The notes beneath the pieces are model-generated. The model did not search any database. It was not told the origin of the DNA and was given only the letters and a program-made list of their open reading frames with translations. A stretch of 64,000 bases of DNA, taken from NCBI GenBank assembly GCA_947629655.1, contig CANREL010000007.1, positions 1 to 64,000 on the forward strand, read 5' to 3'. Both the position numbers and the translations under genes were made by a program. Each line of letters begins with the position of its first letter. Within the stretch, counting starts at the first letter, position 1. The stretch is from an uncultured Bacilli bacterium. GTDB taxonomy: Bacteria; Bacillota_I; Bacilli_A; RF39; UBA660. Positions 1 to 7,617 of the stretch are shown here, in pieces.

Positions 1-86
1 TTTAGGCGTTTATTTAAGTATTTTTTCTCTTCTTCAGTACGATGTTTACTCTTGATGCATTCTTGACAATTACTCTTTTTTTTCAT
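1..86 (-). CDS. CsoR/RcnR-type metal-sensing repressor (N-terminal part, cut by window edge)
   Basis: Only the first 28 codons are in the window. They read as a short Cys/His-containing N-terminus (SNCQECIKSKHRTEEEK) followed by the start of the basic helix typical of CsoR/RcnR/FrmR four-helix repressors (KKYLNKRL). These small proteins repress metal or sulfur-species export genes until they bind copper or another ligand. The start ATG at 86 has GGTGAAG five bases upstream. An in-frame ATG at 104 is possible but would place the operator next to the start. The palindrome just upstream matches the known CsoR operator type, which supports the call and suggests autoregulation. The metal specificity cannot be read because the ligand residues lie outside the window. 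Confidence 0.72.
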   Translation of the reverse strand, partial: MKKKSNCQECIKSKHRTEEEKKYLNKRL

Positions 87-108
87 ATTCTTCACCAATG
101 ACATTATA

Positions 109-125
109 ATACCCCCTAGGGGTAT
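109..125. promoter_or_regulatory. CsoR-type operator palindrome
   Basis: ATACCCC-CTA-GGGGTAT is a perfect 7-bp inverted repeat with a C/G tract, the form of CsoR/RcnR-family operators. It stands out in AT-rich DNA and lies immediately upstream of the CsoR-like gene. Confidence 0.7.
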
Positions 126-141
126 TGTCAATAAATAAAAA

Positions 142-161
142 TAGTAGAGTTTTCTCTACTA
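142..161 (-). terminator. Rho-independent terminator after the ASCH gene
   Basis: TAGTAGAG-TTTT-CTCTACTA hairpin. On the minus strand it is followed by a T-rich run. It ends the transcript of the ASCH-domain gene before the CsoR promoter. Confidence 0.7.
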
Positions 162-178
162 CAATTTCAATTATTGGA

Positions 179-571
179 TCAGTGATAATCATATTCCCAT
201 AGACTCAGTTTACCATTTATGAAAATCGGTTCTATTTCTTCAATATTTTCTATTTTAAAGCCATATCCTTGCCAATTCTTTTTATCAATTAACACTCCGC
301 GATAGATGTTGACATCTTTTTTTCCTAATTCTTTTTTCAACTCATCATCAACTTGGACGCAATCAACAATAGTTGCTTTTGCGATAATGCACCCTTGAGG
401 ATAGTCCAAATTTAAATATTCAAAACGTTTCATAGCTTCTTTATCGATGCCCTTACCAGCATGGATTAAAATATCACCACGATAATATGTTTTCCAAGTT
501 CGAAATTCATATTCTTTCAATCCCTTAGCAATTAGTGTCGCCCATGGCTGTTTTATTGTTATTACTTTCAT
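179..571 (-). CDS. ASCH (PUA-like) domain protein
   Basis: 130 residues from ATG 571, chosen because GAGGTAACT precedes it. A longer in-frame reading adds an implausible Ile-rich stretch. The N-terminus MKVITIKQPWATLIAKGLKEYE is cited here only by its start, MKVITIKQPWA, which is the ASCH signature. It is followed by an R-x-W-x-T-x-Y-R-G-x-I-L-I-H-A-G-K strand-turn as in PUA-fold ASCH proteins. ASCH domains are thought to bind RNA, and some members hydrolyse modified nucleosides, but no specific substrate can be assigned. The gene lies 75 bp downstream of a small membrane protein on the same strand and is closed by its own terminator. Confidence 0.75.
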   Translation of the reverse strand: MKVITIKQPWATLIAKGLKEYEFRTWKTYYRGDILIHAGKGIDKEAMKRFEYLNLDYPQGCIIAKATIVDCVQVDDELKKELGKKDVNIYRGVLIDKKNWQGYGFKIENIEEIEPIFINGKLSLWEYDYH

Positions 572-645
572 AGTTACCTCTTTCACCAATTTCATTATAT
601 CACTTTTATGACAAATAAAAATTATGATAATTGGAATTATCATAA

Positions 646-969
646 TCATTCTTTTTTTGATTTCAAAGATAAAATATATTCTTTAAATTCATGATAATAA
701 GCCTTGTATGCTAAAACATACGATAATAAAGTTAAGATCGCGGAAAAGATTAGAGGCACTATTAGGCATGACATGAAAAAAGGCATACATCCACTTGGAT
801 CAATAAAGGCATAGCAAATAATCGTTTGTATTAACAATTCAATCGTAATCAACATACCAATAAATGGGATTATAAAGTATGTACAAACAATTCTCTTACC
901 ATATGGTGTTTGATAAAAAGCTTTCTTCTTTTCCCTAAATTCTTTTTCAGATAATTTGTAAATATTCAT
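646..969 (-). CDS. small two-segment membrane protein, unknown function
   Basis: 107 residues from ATG 969, with AGGTGATT just upstream; a GTG nine bases earlier overlaps that site and was rejected. A charged N-terminal stretch (about 1-27) is followed by two hydrophobic segments (about 30-55 and 65-90) separated by a loop with two Cys, then a basic tail ending KSKKE. This predicts a small integral membrane protein with both ends in the cytosol. I recognise no family. It is co-directional with the ASCH gene and may share a transcript with it. Confidence 0.6.
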   Translation of the reverse strand: MNIYKLSEKEFREKKKAFYQTPYGKRIVCTYFIIPFIGMLITIELLIQTIICYAFIDPSGCMPFFMSCLIVPLIFSAILTLLSYVLAYKAYYHEFKEYILSLKSKKE

Positions 970-1113
970 AATAATCACCTACCTACATATACTATAATTA
1001 CATAATACTACTACAAATTATTTTTGAATAGTATTATCAAACATAATCTAATTACTATACATTTTAAGTTGACAAAAATATTATTTATGATATAATTGAT
1101 AATGTCTACTGAT

Positions 1114-1187
1114 GCAGATGTAGTTTAATGGTAGAACCTCAGCCTTCCAAGCTGACTGCGTGGGTCCGATTCCCATCATCTGCTCCA
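1114..1187 (+). tRNA. tRNA-Gly (anticodon UCC)
   Basis: The cloverleaf can be drawn by eye. The acceptor arm GCAGATG pairs with CATCTGC. The D-loop contains GGTAGAA, the anticodon loop is CTTCCAA with anticodon TCC, and the T-arm contains GTCCGATTC. The 3' CCA is encoded (1185-1187). A hairpin terminator follows 12 bases downstream. It stands alone rather than in a tRNA cluster. Confidence 0.96.
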
Positions 1188-1198
1188 AATAAAAATAA

Positions 1199-1227
1199 AG
1201 AGCTATCTAATTGATAGTTCTTTTTTT
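1199..1227 (+). terminator. terminator of tRNA-Gly
   Basis: A nine-pair stem (AGAGCTATC with GATAGTTCT, one G-U pair) is followed by a run of T. The same sequence, with few changes, recurs at 8528-8557. Confidence 0.85.
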
Positions 1228-1488
1228 GTATTCAGCAGTCAGAATGGAAGTCTGAGATAAAAAATAAATATTATTTACTATATCACATACACATAATTTT
1301 AAGAAAATAATCAAATATGTTGTACCACTTTACTTGAATATATTCTCTTACAGAATTCATATTTTTAGTTGTAATTTAAATTTTTATTCCAATCTTGGAT
1401 AAAAAGATTACTTACATGAATAGATGATGAAAAAAGAGGAGTTCCTTTTCTTTAACTAAGATGACTTTGCTAATTTTTTTCGATTAAT
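1228..1488. other. gene-free AT-rich spacer
   Basis: Between the tRNA terminator and the 3' end of the next minus-strand gene I see no reading frame with a ribosome binding site and no RNA fold. The only structure is a weak hairpin near 1434-1449 that could terminate the minus-strand gene. Confidence 0.5.
1434..1449 (-). terminator. weak terminator after the ART-like gene
   Basis: An AAGAGG/CCTTTT stem with one G-U pair and a very short loop is followed on the minus strand by TTTTTTC. The stem is short and imperfect, so the call is tentative. Confidence 0.35.
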
Positions 1489-2397
1489 TTATTTGCTTTG
1501 TCCACCTTTTTCGTTTTGGTTTAGTGTTTCTTCAATTAGAACGTTTTCTTTTATACATTTAGCAAAATCTCCATTATATCTTTCTTGACAATCAAATATA
1601 ACACCTTCCATTATGAAATGGGAGGTAGGAATTTTTGCACCATTAGTTAAACATACGTAATCATTAATTGGTAAACATGGCATAACTATTTCTTCAATAT
1701 ATTGCTTTGCTGGAATTGATTCCCCATTAGATAATTTTAAATTTCTATCTAAAAGTTCTGATGGTATTTGTGACATTATTTCAGATTCTTTTTTTCGACG
1801 TTGAAATTTTTCCACTTCTTCATCAGTTAAACCAAACTGCCATCCTAACTCTCCTAAATCTTTAACAATATCTTTATACTCGTCTATTCCCAAACTATTA
1901 TCAATAATATTAAAATAATTTTCTTTTACTTTATCAAATAAATTGCTCTGTTCATTTTTCGGTAAATTTTCATAATATCTAGGATTTGATATGAATGAAT
2001 CATTTCGAGCGTCATAATAGCCAGCAATAAATTCTGGCATTACATAAGGAGAATTAGTTAATGAAAATTCTTTTCTTTTACTTTCATCCGGAATATAGTA
2101 ATAAGCGGCATCCCCTTGATTATATGTTAATCCAGTATCTATTATTTTATATTGTAATGGCAAAGATACAATAACAATATTTTTTGAATCTTTATGAGGC
2201 CAGTTTTTTAACATTTCTTGTGCTGATTCTGATATTTGCGAACCAACCCCCAATGTTATGCTAGTATAATATAATGAACCATGACTACAACGTAAACCAT
2301 TGTTCATTATCGATTGTACTATTTCATCATTTTCAACTCCTGTACCATGACCAAAATATATATTTTGAGTGTTATTTAATAATTTATTGATTTCCAT
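1489..2397 (-). CDS. uncharacterised protein, possible ADP-ribosyltransferase fold
   Basis: 302 residues, with AGAAAGAGAG upstream of ATG 2397. I do not recognise a named family. The first 125 residues show the spacing of an H-Y-E type ADP-ribosyltransferase. H17 lies in YFGHGTG, then comes a helix ending NNGL (33-35), Y43-Y44 in SLYYTS, and E122 in VMPEFIAGYYD. KptA, PARP and diphtheria-toxin-type enzymes share this order (H-G-T, G-L, S-x-Y/T, final E). The C-terminal half (about 150-302) is charged and helical and may be a separate domain. There is no signal peptide or membrane segment, so it is probably cytosolic. It has its own transcript, flanked by AT-rich spacers. The fold assignment is inference. 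Confidence 0.5.
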   Translation of the reverse strand: MEINKLLNNTQNIYFGHGTGVENDEIVQSIMNNGLRCSHGSLYYTSITLGVGSQISESAQEMLKNWPHKDSKNIVIVSLPLQYKIIDTGLTYNQGDAAYYYIPDESKRKEFSLTNSPYVMPEFIAGYYDARNDSFISNPRYYENLPKNEQSNLFDKVKENYFNIIDNSLGIDEYKDIVKDLGELGWQFGLTDEEVEKFQRRKKESEIMSQIPSELLDRNLKLSNGESIPAKQYIEEIVMPCLPINDYVCLTNGAKIPTSHFIMEGVIFDCQERYNGDFAKCIKENVLIEETLNQNEKGGQSK

Positions 2398-2654
2398 TAT
2401 TTTACTCTCTTTCTATAATAAAATTGTAATACTAATTTATAGCGTTTATAACATTGAATTATATATTTGTTGAAATTTTCTAATATTTATTGTGGTTATT
2501 TTAAGTTTTTGTCATAATTATGAATACATTTTTTATAAAAATGTCAATTTGCTATTCAATAAATATCAAAAATATACTATATAATTACTAACAATGAAAT
2601 ATTATATAAGTTATTTATTTGTGCATAGTTGTTGACAACTACTCTACTTAACGA

Positions 2655-3218
2655 TTAATTATTTTCTCCTATATTTAATTTTTCTATTAATTTTTTATGG
2701 ATTGGTCTAATAAAATCGCACATTGTTTCATCTGTTGTTTCATCAAAGGAAATCCATTTTACTCCTTTTGATTCATCTTCTTTATAAACTAGTGGTACAT
2801 TATCATCTGCTTCTAATAAGTATACGACATCTAAATGGAGATGAGCAGAGACATATTTGCCATGTTTAATATGACCTTTAACTGGAGTTGATTGAATAGA
2901 AAAAATATTTTGATCCAAAACTTTAACATCTAGTCCCGTTTCTTCTTTAACTTCTCGAACTGCTACCGATAATAAATCATCTTCGCCATCGGCATGTCCA
3001 CCTGGATACATCCAACCATCATTTATAATGTGATAAACTACGACCATTTTAGTTCTTTCATTATTAACGACAAAGGCTGAAGCAGAAAAATGGCAAAAAA
3101 TATTATCTCTAGTTAAAACATCATCAAAAGTATCTATAAATTTTAAAAATTGGTTTTTGTCTTTTTCTTCTTGTTCATTAAAAGGTATATAATTAGTTAT
3201 TTCATCTTTTAAATTCAT
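2655..3218 (-). CDS. Nudix hydrolase
   Basis: 187 residues with GAGGTGCGTTT before ATG 3218. The Nudix box G-x5-E-x7-R-E-x-x-E-E-x-G is complete at about residues 75-97 (GGHADGEDD ... REVKEETGL). This gives the Mg-binding helix that cleaves nucleoside diphosphates linked to another moiety. The substrate cannot be told. The N-terminal 40 residues resemble those of stand-alone Nudix proteins annotated in low-GC Firmicutes. An extended -10 (TGATATAAT, 3237-3245) sits directly upstream, so it is probably expressed alone. The downstream neighbour on the same strand is the ART-like gene, 257 bp away. Confidence 0.88.
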   Translation of the reverse strand: MNLKDEITNYIPFNEQEEKDKNQFLKFIDTFDDVLTRDNIFCHFSASAFVVNNERTKMVVVYHIINDGWMYPGGHADGEDDLLSVAVREVKEETGLDVKVLDQNIFSIQSTPVKGHIKHGKYVSAHLHLDVVYLLEADDNVPLVYKEDESKGVKWISFDETTDETMCDFIRPIHKKLIEKLNIGENN

Positions 3219-3277
3219 AAACGCACCTCTAAGATAATTATATCATAAAGTACTATTTATTTAATTAGTCATACTTT

Positions 3278-5689
3278 TTATTTACATATAATATTAATAA
3301 TTTTTCCTTCAATATAAATAACTTTTACAATCTCACCAAATATAAGTTCTGGATATTGTTCTTTTATTTTAGCAATCAATTTTGTCTCATCAATATTTTG
3401 ATTAACGAGGATTGTTTTCTTCATCTTACCATTTATTTGAATAGGAAGATTAATTTCATCTTTCGTCAAATATTTTTCATCATAATCAACCCATTTAGCA
3501 TTGATTATATCTTCACCAAATACTATTTCATACATTTCACTTGTAATATGTGGCGCAAGTGGATTAAGAAGAATTAAGAATATTCTAAGTTCTTCTTTAG
3601 TAATAAACTTATCTTCTTTAATCTTTTTAATAAATGTCATAAAAGCTGATATACAAGTATTAAGTTTTAGATTTTCTATATCCTCAGTAACTTTTTTGAT
3701 CAGATTATTTATCTCATAAATGTGTTTTTCAGATATTTCATCACCATTAATCATATTTTGCAAATCCCATACTCTATCAATAAAGTTTATGATTCCATTT
3801 ATTCCATCATAAGTCCATGGGGTATTATCTTCATAACCTGCTAGAAAATGGAGATGAAGTCTTGCTACATCAGTACCATATTTTTCGATGACTTCCATAG
3901 GAGAAACACCATTTGTAGAGCTCTTACTCATTTTTTTACCAGTATCATCTAGTATTAGACCACTACCCATTTTTCTAATGAAAGGATCTCTAGTAGGTAC
4001 TGCTCCTATCTCATACAAGAAGTTTTGCCAAAAGAAAGCATAAAGTACGTGTCTTGTGATGTGTTCTGTTCCTCCTGTATAACAATCAACGCTTCCCCAA
4101 TATTTTAGTTTTTCATAATCAGCTAAAGCTTTATCATTATGTGGATCACAATATCGCAACCAATACCAAGAAGAACCTGCCCAGTTAGGCATCGTATCGG
4201 TTTCTCTTCTTGCTGGTCCTCCACATTTAGGACATTTACAATTTACCCATTCTTCAATTTTAGAAAGTGGAGAATCGCCTTTACCACTAGGCATGTAATC
4301 ATTCGTTTTTGGTAGAATAATTGGAAGTTCGTCTTCAGGTACACCGACCGTTCCACATTTATCACAGAACACTACTGGGAATGGTTCTCCCCAATATCTC
4401 TGACGATTGAAAGACCAATCTTGCATCTTATAATTTATTTGTTTTTTAGCAATACCCATGTCGATAAGTTTTTCACTTATTTTTTCTTTAGCTTCTTTCA
4501 CTGTCATACCAGTAAACTCTTCAGAATTCATAAGTTTACTATTTTTCTTTAAATAGTCATATTTTTCAACAGCTTGTTTTGATACATCTCCTTCAATTAC
4601 TTGGATCATAGGAATATTAAATTTTTTAGCAAATTCATAGTCTCTTTGATCATGGGTAGGCACAGCCATTACAACACCTGTACCATAATTGGCAAGGACA
4701 AAGTCAGCAAGATATATTGGCACTCTTTTATTATTAATGGGGTTTATTGCATACAAACCTTTTACGAGACAACCAGTCTTCTCTTTTTGATCAGCCATTC
4801 TATCAAGTTCACTTCTATAGGATGTCTTTTTCTTATATTCATTTATTTCATCAATATTAATAATTTTATCTTTAAACTCATTAATGAAATTATGTTCAGG
4901 AGCCATAACTAGAAAAGTTATACCATAAATAGTTTCAATACAAGTTGTAAAAATATCTACATTTGATATTTTGTTATCATTGTCATCGACGATATCAAAA
5001 GTTACTTGCATACCTTCACTTTTACCAATCCAATTTCTTTGTAGTTCTTTTAGATTTTCATTCATGTTAATTCTATCAATATTGGCAAGAAGTTTTTCCG
5101 AATAATCTTTCATTTTTAGGAACCAAACCCATCTTTCCTCTTGTACTACTTGACCATGACATCTGTCACATTCGCCACCTTGACTATCTTCATTGGAAAG
5201 AACCGTTTTACAGTTTGGACAATAATTCACTACCCCTTTTTCCTTATAAGCTTTTCCTTCTTTCAAAAATTGAAGAAATATCCATTGTGTCCATTTATAA
5301 TATTCGGGATCACTAGTAGCAAAAGTTCTATCCCAATCAAAAGAGAGTCCTAGTCTTCTTGATTGTTCCATCACTCTTTGCATACCATCTTTAACAAAAT
5401 CTTCGGGATTTATTCCTGTTTTAATGGCGGCATTCTCAGCTGGTAGTCCAAAAGAATCACCACCAATGGGAAACAATACATTATATCCTTGCAACCTCTT
5501 CATCCTTGCTAGAGCATCAGCGGGAATCGTCCCTTTTAGATGTCCCATGTGAAGATTTCCACTAATATTATAAAACTCATAAAGAACATAATATTTAGGC
5601 TTTGTTGGATGAAAATCAATCGCTTTAAAACTTTTTTCTGCATACCACTTATCTTGCCATTTCTTTTCTATTTCTTTAAAATTATACAT
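3278..5689 (-). CDS. leuS: leucyl-tRNA synthetase
   Basis: 803 residues, the usual bacterial LeuRS length. It has the class I signature HMGH at residues 47-50 (LHMGHLKG), a CPNC...CDRCH zinc-binding insertion, the CP1 editing domain with TTCIETIYGITF (the threonine-rich editing site region), and the KMSKS loop (GKKMSKSSTNG). It charges tRNA-Leu in the cytosol. ATG 5689 is preferred over ATG 5698 because AAGGA sits nine bases before it and directly abuts the earlier ATG. Upstream lie a leucine-rich leader peptide and an intrinsic terminator with a competing structure, so transcription into leuS is probably attenuated by the supply of charged tRNA-Leu. The next gene downstream (Nudix) has its own promoter. 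Confidence 0.98.
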   Translation of the reverse strand: MYNFKEIEKKWQDKWYAEKSFKAIDFHPTKPKYYVLYEFYNISGNLHMGHLKGTIPADALARMKRLQGYNVLFPIGGDSFGLPAENAAIKTGINPEDFVKDGMQRVMEQSRRLGLSFDWDRTFATSDPEYYKWTQWIFLQFLKEGKAYKEKGVVNYCPNCKTVLSNEDSQGGECDRCHGQVVQEERWVWFLKMKDYSEKLLANIDRINMNENLKELQRNWIGKSEGMQVTFDIVDDNDNKISNVDIFTTCIETIYGITFLVMAPEHNFINEFKDKIINIDEINEYKKKTSYRSELDRMADQKEKTGCLVKGLYAINPINNKRVPIYLADFVLANYGTGVVMAVPTHDQRDYEFAKKFNIPMIQVIEGDVSKQAVEKYDYLKKNSKLMNSEEFTGMTVKEAKEKISEKLIDMGIAKKQINYKMQDWSFNRQRYWGEPFPVVFCDKCGTVGVPEDELPIILPKTNDYMPSGKGDSPLSKIEEWVNCKCPKCGGPARRETDTMPNWAGSSWYWLRYCDPHNDKALADYEKLKYWGSVDCYTGGTEHITRHVLYAFFWQNFLYEIGAVPTRDPFIRKMGSGLILDDTGKKMSKSSTNGVSPMEVIEKYGTDVARLHLHFLAGYEDNTPWTYDGINGIINFIDRVWDLQNMINGDEISEKHIYEINNLIKKVTEDIENLKLNTCISAFMTFIKKIKEDKFITKEELRIFLILLNPLAPHITSEMYEIVFGEDIINAKWVDYDEKYLTKDEINLPIQINGKMKKTILVNQNIDETKLIAKIKEQYPELIFGEIVKVIYIEGKIINIICK

Positions 5690-5718
5690 TTTAATCATTC
5701 CTTTCTCATCTTAATAAA

Positions 5719-5755
5719 AATAGAGCCAATACTTAAATGTAGTATTGACCCTATT
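5719..5755 (-). terminator. leuS attenuator terminator
   Basis: A continuous 15-pair stem (AATAGGGTCAATACT with AGTATTGGCTCTATT, two G-U pairs) with a 7-base loop is followed by TTTATT on the minus strand. It lies between the leader peptide stop and the leuS ribosome binding site, so it must be read through for leuS to be transcribed. Confidence 0.9.
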
Positions 5756-5809
5756 TAATGACAATTTTATATTTATTAATTTGCACTTAAAATAGACCCA
5801 TTACTACAT
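5737..5809 (-). promoter_or_regulatory. predicted antiterminator pairing of the leuS leader
   Basis: ATGTAGTA inside the leader-peptide coding region (5802-5809) is complementary to TACTACAT in the terminator (5737-5744). CTATTT (5790-5795) is complementary to AAATAG (5751-5756), and several further pairs lie between. Forming this helix destroys the terminator stem. The upstream arm begins two codons after the second Leu triplet, so a ribosome stalled at the UUA codons would leave it free while one at the stop codon would mask it. Confidence 0.8.
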
Positions 5810-5865
5810 AATCGGTTTAATAATAAGTCTAATAATAAGTTTCTTTTAATGCTTATATTTTTCAT
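5776..5865 (-). CDS. leucine-codon leader peptide of leuS
   Basis: A 29-codon open frame that starts ATG AAA AAT and ends with tandem TAA stops. A strong GGAGG lies ten bases before the ATG. Eight of 29 residues are Leu, all UUA, including two runs of three (residues 10-12 and 14-16) separated by a single Asp, then Leu19 and Leu26. This is the layout of an amino-acid-biosynthesis or tRNA-synthetase attenuation peptide: the ribosome pauses on Leu codons when charged tRNA-Leu is scarce. A terminator and an overlapping antiterminator follow, and a near-consensus promoter precedes. It has no other likely product role. The reading is based on sequence alone, but all the expected parts are present. 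Confidence 0.85.
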   Translation of the reverse strand: MKNISIKRNLLLDLLLNRLCSNGSILSAN

Positions 5866-5891
5866 GGGCTATTTACCTCCAACTCGTCATC

Positions 5892-5920
5892 ATTGTACAA
5901 CATTTACATTCATTTGTCAA
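5892..5920 (-). promoter_or_regulatory. sigma-A promoter of the leuS leader
   Basis: TTGACA (5915-5920), a 17-base spacer and TACAAT (5892-5897) on the minus strand. Transcription would begin about 20 bases before the leader-peptide ATG. Confidence 0.88.
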
Positions 5921-6054
5921 TTTCACTTAGATATGGTCTTTCTAATAAAAATATATTATATTTTTCAATCTTTAACCAAATAACCATACAAATTATTTGA
6001 TTTTGTATACATTATAACAGGATAGCATAAATGCTAGAGGAAGGGGGATATAGT

Positions 6055-6555
6055 TTGCATAAAAATAAGATAATAATTCTTATCGTATTTCTCATAACTA
6101 TTATTTTAATGGCCGTTGGTTATTCAACGTTTGCGACAGATTTTACTATTAATGGAACGGCTGAAATTACTGGTGAATGGGATGTTCGAATAACAAATAT
6201 AAAAGCTACTCAAGTGCCAGATGGATGTGATGCTGGAACGCCAACTTTTACTGAAGATTCTATTAATTTTTCAGCTAAACTCAATAAGCCAGGTGATGAA
6301 ATTATTTATGAAGTAACCATAAAAAATTTAGGAACTATTGATGCTAAACTACAAACGATAGTATTTACTGAAGAAATTGATGGTATTGAAGAGATTAATT
6401 ATACTACTTCAGAACTAAAAAAAGATTTAAATGCAGGTGACTCAACTACTTTCAATATCATGGTGACATACGTTAAAGATACTGAAAGTATTCCCACGGT
6501 TAAAACCAAAACATTAACCGGGATAATTCAATATGTTCAAAAAGATAACTCTTAA
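6055..6555 (+). CDS. TasA/camelysin-like secreted protein with SipW-type signal
   Basis: 166 residues from TTG 6055, chosen because AAGGGGGA lies six bases before it and this start makes a normal signal peptide. An in-frame ATG at 6031 has only a weak AGGA and adds eight acidic residues. A lysine (HKNK) precedes a hydrophobic segment (about 5-22) and VGYSTFA, the motif of SipW-processed precursors such as TasA. The rest is a beta-rich extracellular domain with a DUF11-like 'PGDEIIYEVTIKNLGTIDA' character. The next gene is a SipW-type peptidase overlapping by 23 bases, so substrate and protease are probably co-translated. The mature protein may form surface fibres or be a matrix protein; that role is inferred from the family. 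Confidence 0.72.
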   Translation: MHKNKIIILIVFLITIILMAVGYSTFATDFTINGTAEITGEWDVRITNIKATQVPDGCDAGTPTFTEDSINFSAKLNKPGDEIIYEVTIKNLGTIDAKLQTIVFTEEIDGIEEINYTTSELKKDLNAGDSTTFNIMVTYVKDTESIPTVKTKTLTGIIQYVQKDNS

Positions 6556-7615
6556 AAAGAAAAATTTATTTTTTCTTTTAATCATTTATACACTAAGTCA
6601 CATCTTCTTGTATACTAATAATTTTTATATCTATTTTCTTAATCCATTATTTTGGTTATGTTTTTTAATCATTTTTCATTACAAGGATTTAAAAGTTCTA
6701 AATAAAAAAGAAATTAATACTACTTTAGCTATATCGATTATTTTTTTAATACTTTATTTAGTTAGTGGTTTTGTTGTTGGCTTTAATAAAAATCCTCATG
6801 ATCATACAGCAATTTATATTTTTAAAAGTTTGTGGAAAAATATCTTACCCATATATGGTCTTGAAATAATGCGTTATAAACTTATTAAAAGTAATAAAAA
6901 GCATTTTGTTTTAATTACTATTATCATTATCATGAGTGAAATTAATTTTAATGCTCTATTTCTTTCTCATAACATGATATTTTTTCATTATTTAGTTTCA
7001 ATAATTATACCAATCATTGCTCAAAATATTTTATTTACTTATCTATCTTTAAATGCTCATTGTAATATTTCTATTATTATTAGGATTTTTGATGAAATAC
7101 CTGTACTCTTTTCACCAATTATTCCTCATAGTAATTGGTTTATAGAAGGTGCTTTTACTATTATCAAAGTTTTAATTATTTACTATTTATTCAGATATTT
7201 TATTTTTAATAAGAAAAATATCCATCATTTTGAGAATTGGGAAACTCTTTATCCTTTATCAATCATTACCTCTTCTCTATTAGTATTATTTATGCTAGGA
7301 GTATTCAATTATCAACCTATAGCTATTTTATCCAACAGCATGAACCCTATTTTTAAAAGAGGTGATGTCGTCATTTATAAAAGAGAAGAAAATATTGAAC
7401 CAGGAGATATTATTGTCTTCAAATATGATAGTCAAATTATTATACACCGCCTAGTGAGTATAAATGAATATTATATCACCAAAGGGGACGCTAATAAGAG
7501 TATCGATTATATAAAGATTAAAAAAGAGGATATAAAAGGTGTTTATCAATTCCATATCAAATATTTAGGCTATCCAGCTATTTGGTTAAATGAATTTTTG
7601 ACTGAGGAGAGTTAA
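6533..7615 (+). CDS. SipW-type (ER/archaeal-like) signal peptidase I with large membrane domain
   Basis: 360 residues. About 240 N-terminal residues form seven or eight hydrophobic segments, far more than in Bacillus SipW. The peptidase domain (about 265-345) has the catalytic Ser in ILSNSMNP, RGDVVIYK, the catalytic His in IIIHRLVS (His rather than Lys, as in the S26B branch), and the Asp of TKGDANK. It would cleave signal peptides on the outer face of the membrane, most likely that of the TasA-like protein encoded just upstream. The start overlaps the upstream gene, and the stop is followed two bases later by the DUF5305 gene. The fused membrane domain is unusual and may dictate substrate choice. 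Confidence 0.85.
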   Translation: MFKKITLKKKNLFFLLIIYTLSHIFLYTNNFYIYFLNPLFWLCFLIIFHYKDLKVLNKKEINTTLAISIIFLILYLVSGFVVGFNKNPHDHTAIYIFKSLWKNILPIYGLEIMRYKLIKSNKKHFVLITIIIIMSEINFNALFLSHNMIFFHYLVSIIIPIIAQNILFTYLSLNAHCNISIIIRIFDEIPVLFSPIIPHSNWFIEGAFTIIKVLIIYYLFRYFIFNKKNIHHFENWETLYPLSIITSSLLVLFMLGVFNYQPIAILSNSMNPIFKRGDVVIYKREENIEPGDIIVFKYDSQIIIHRLVSINEYYITKGDANKSIDYIKIKKEDIKGVYQFHIKYLGYPAIWLNEFLTEES

Positions 7616-7617
7616 AT

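Noticed and set aside
2625-2650. TAGTTGTTGACAACTACT palindrome after the Nudix gene, considered as a terminator
   Set aside because: No T run follows on the minus strand, so an intrinsic terminator is not supported.
4601-4912. 103-codon plus-strand frame inside leuS
   Set aside because: It is antisense to a clear LeuRS domain, with no ribosome site or homology.
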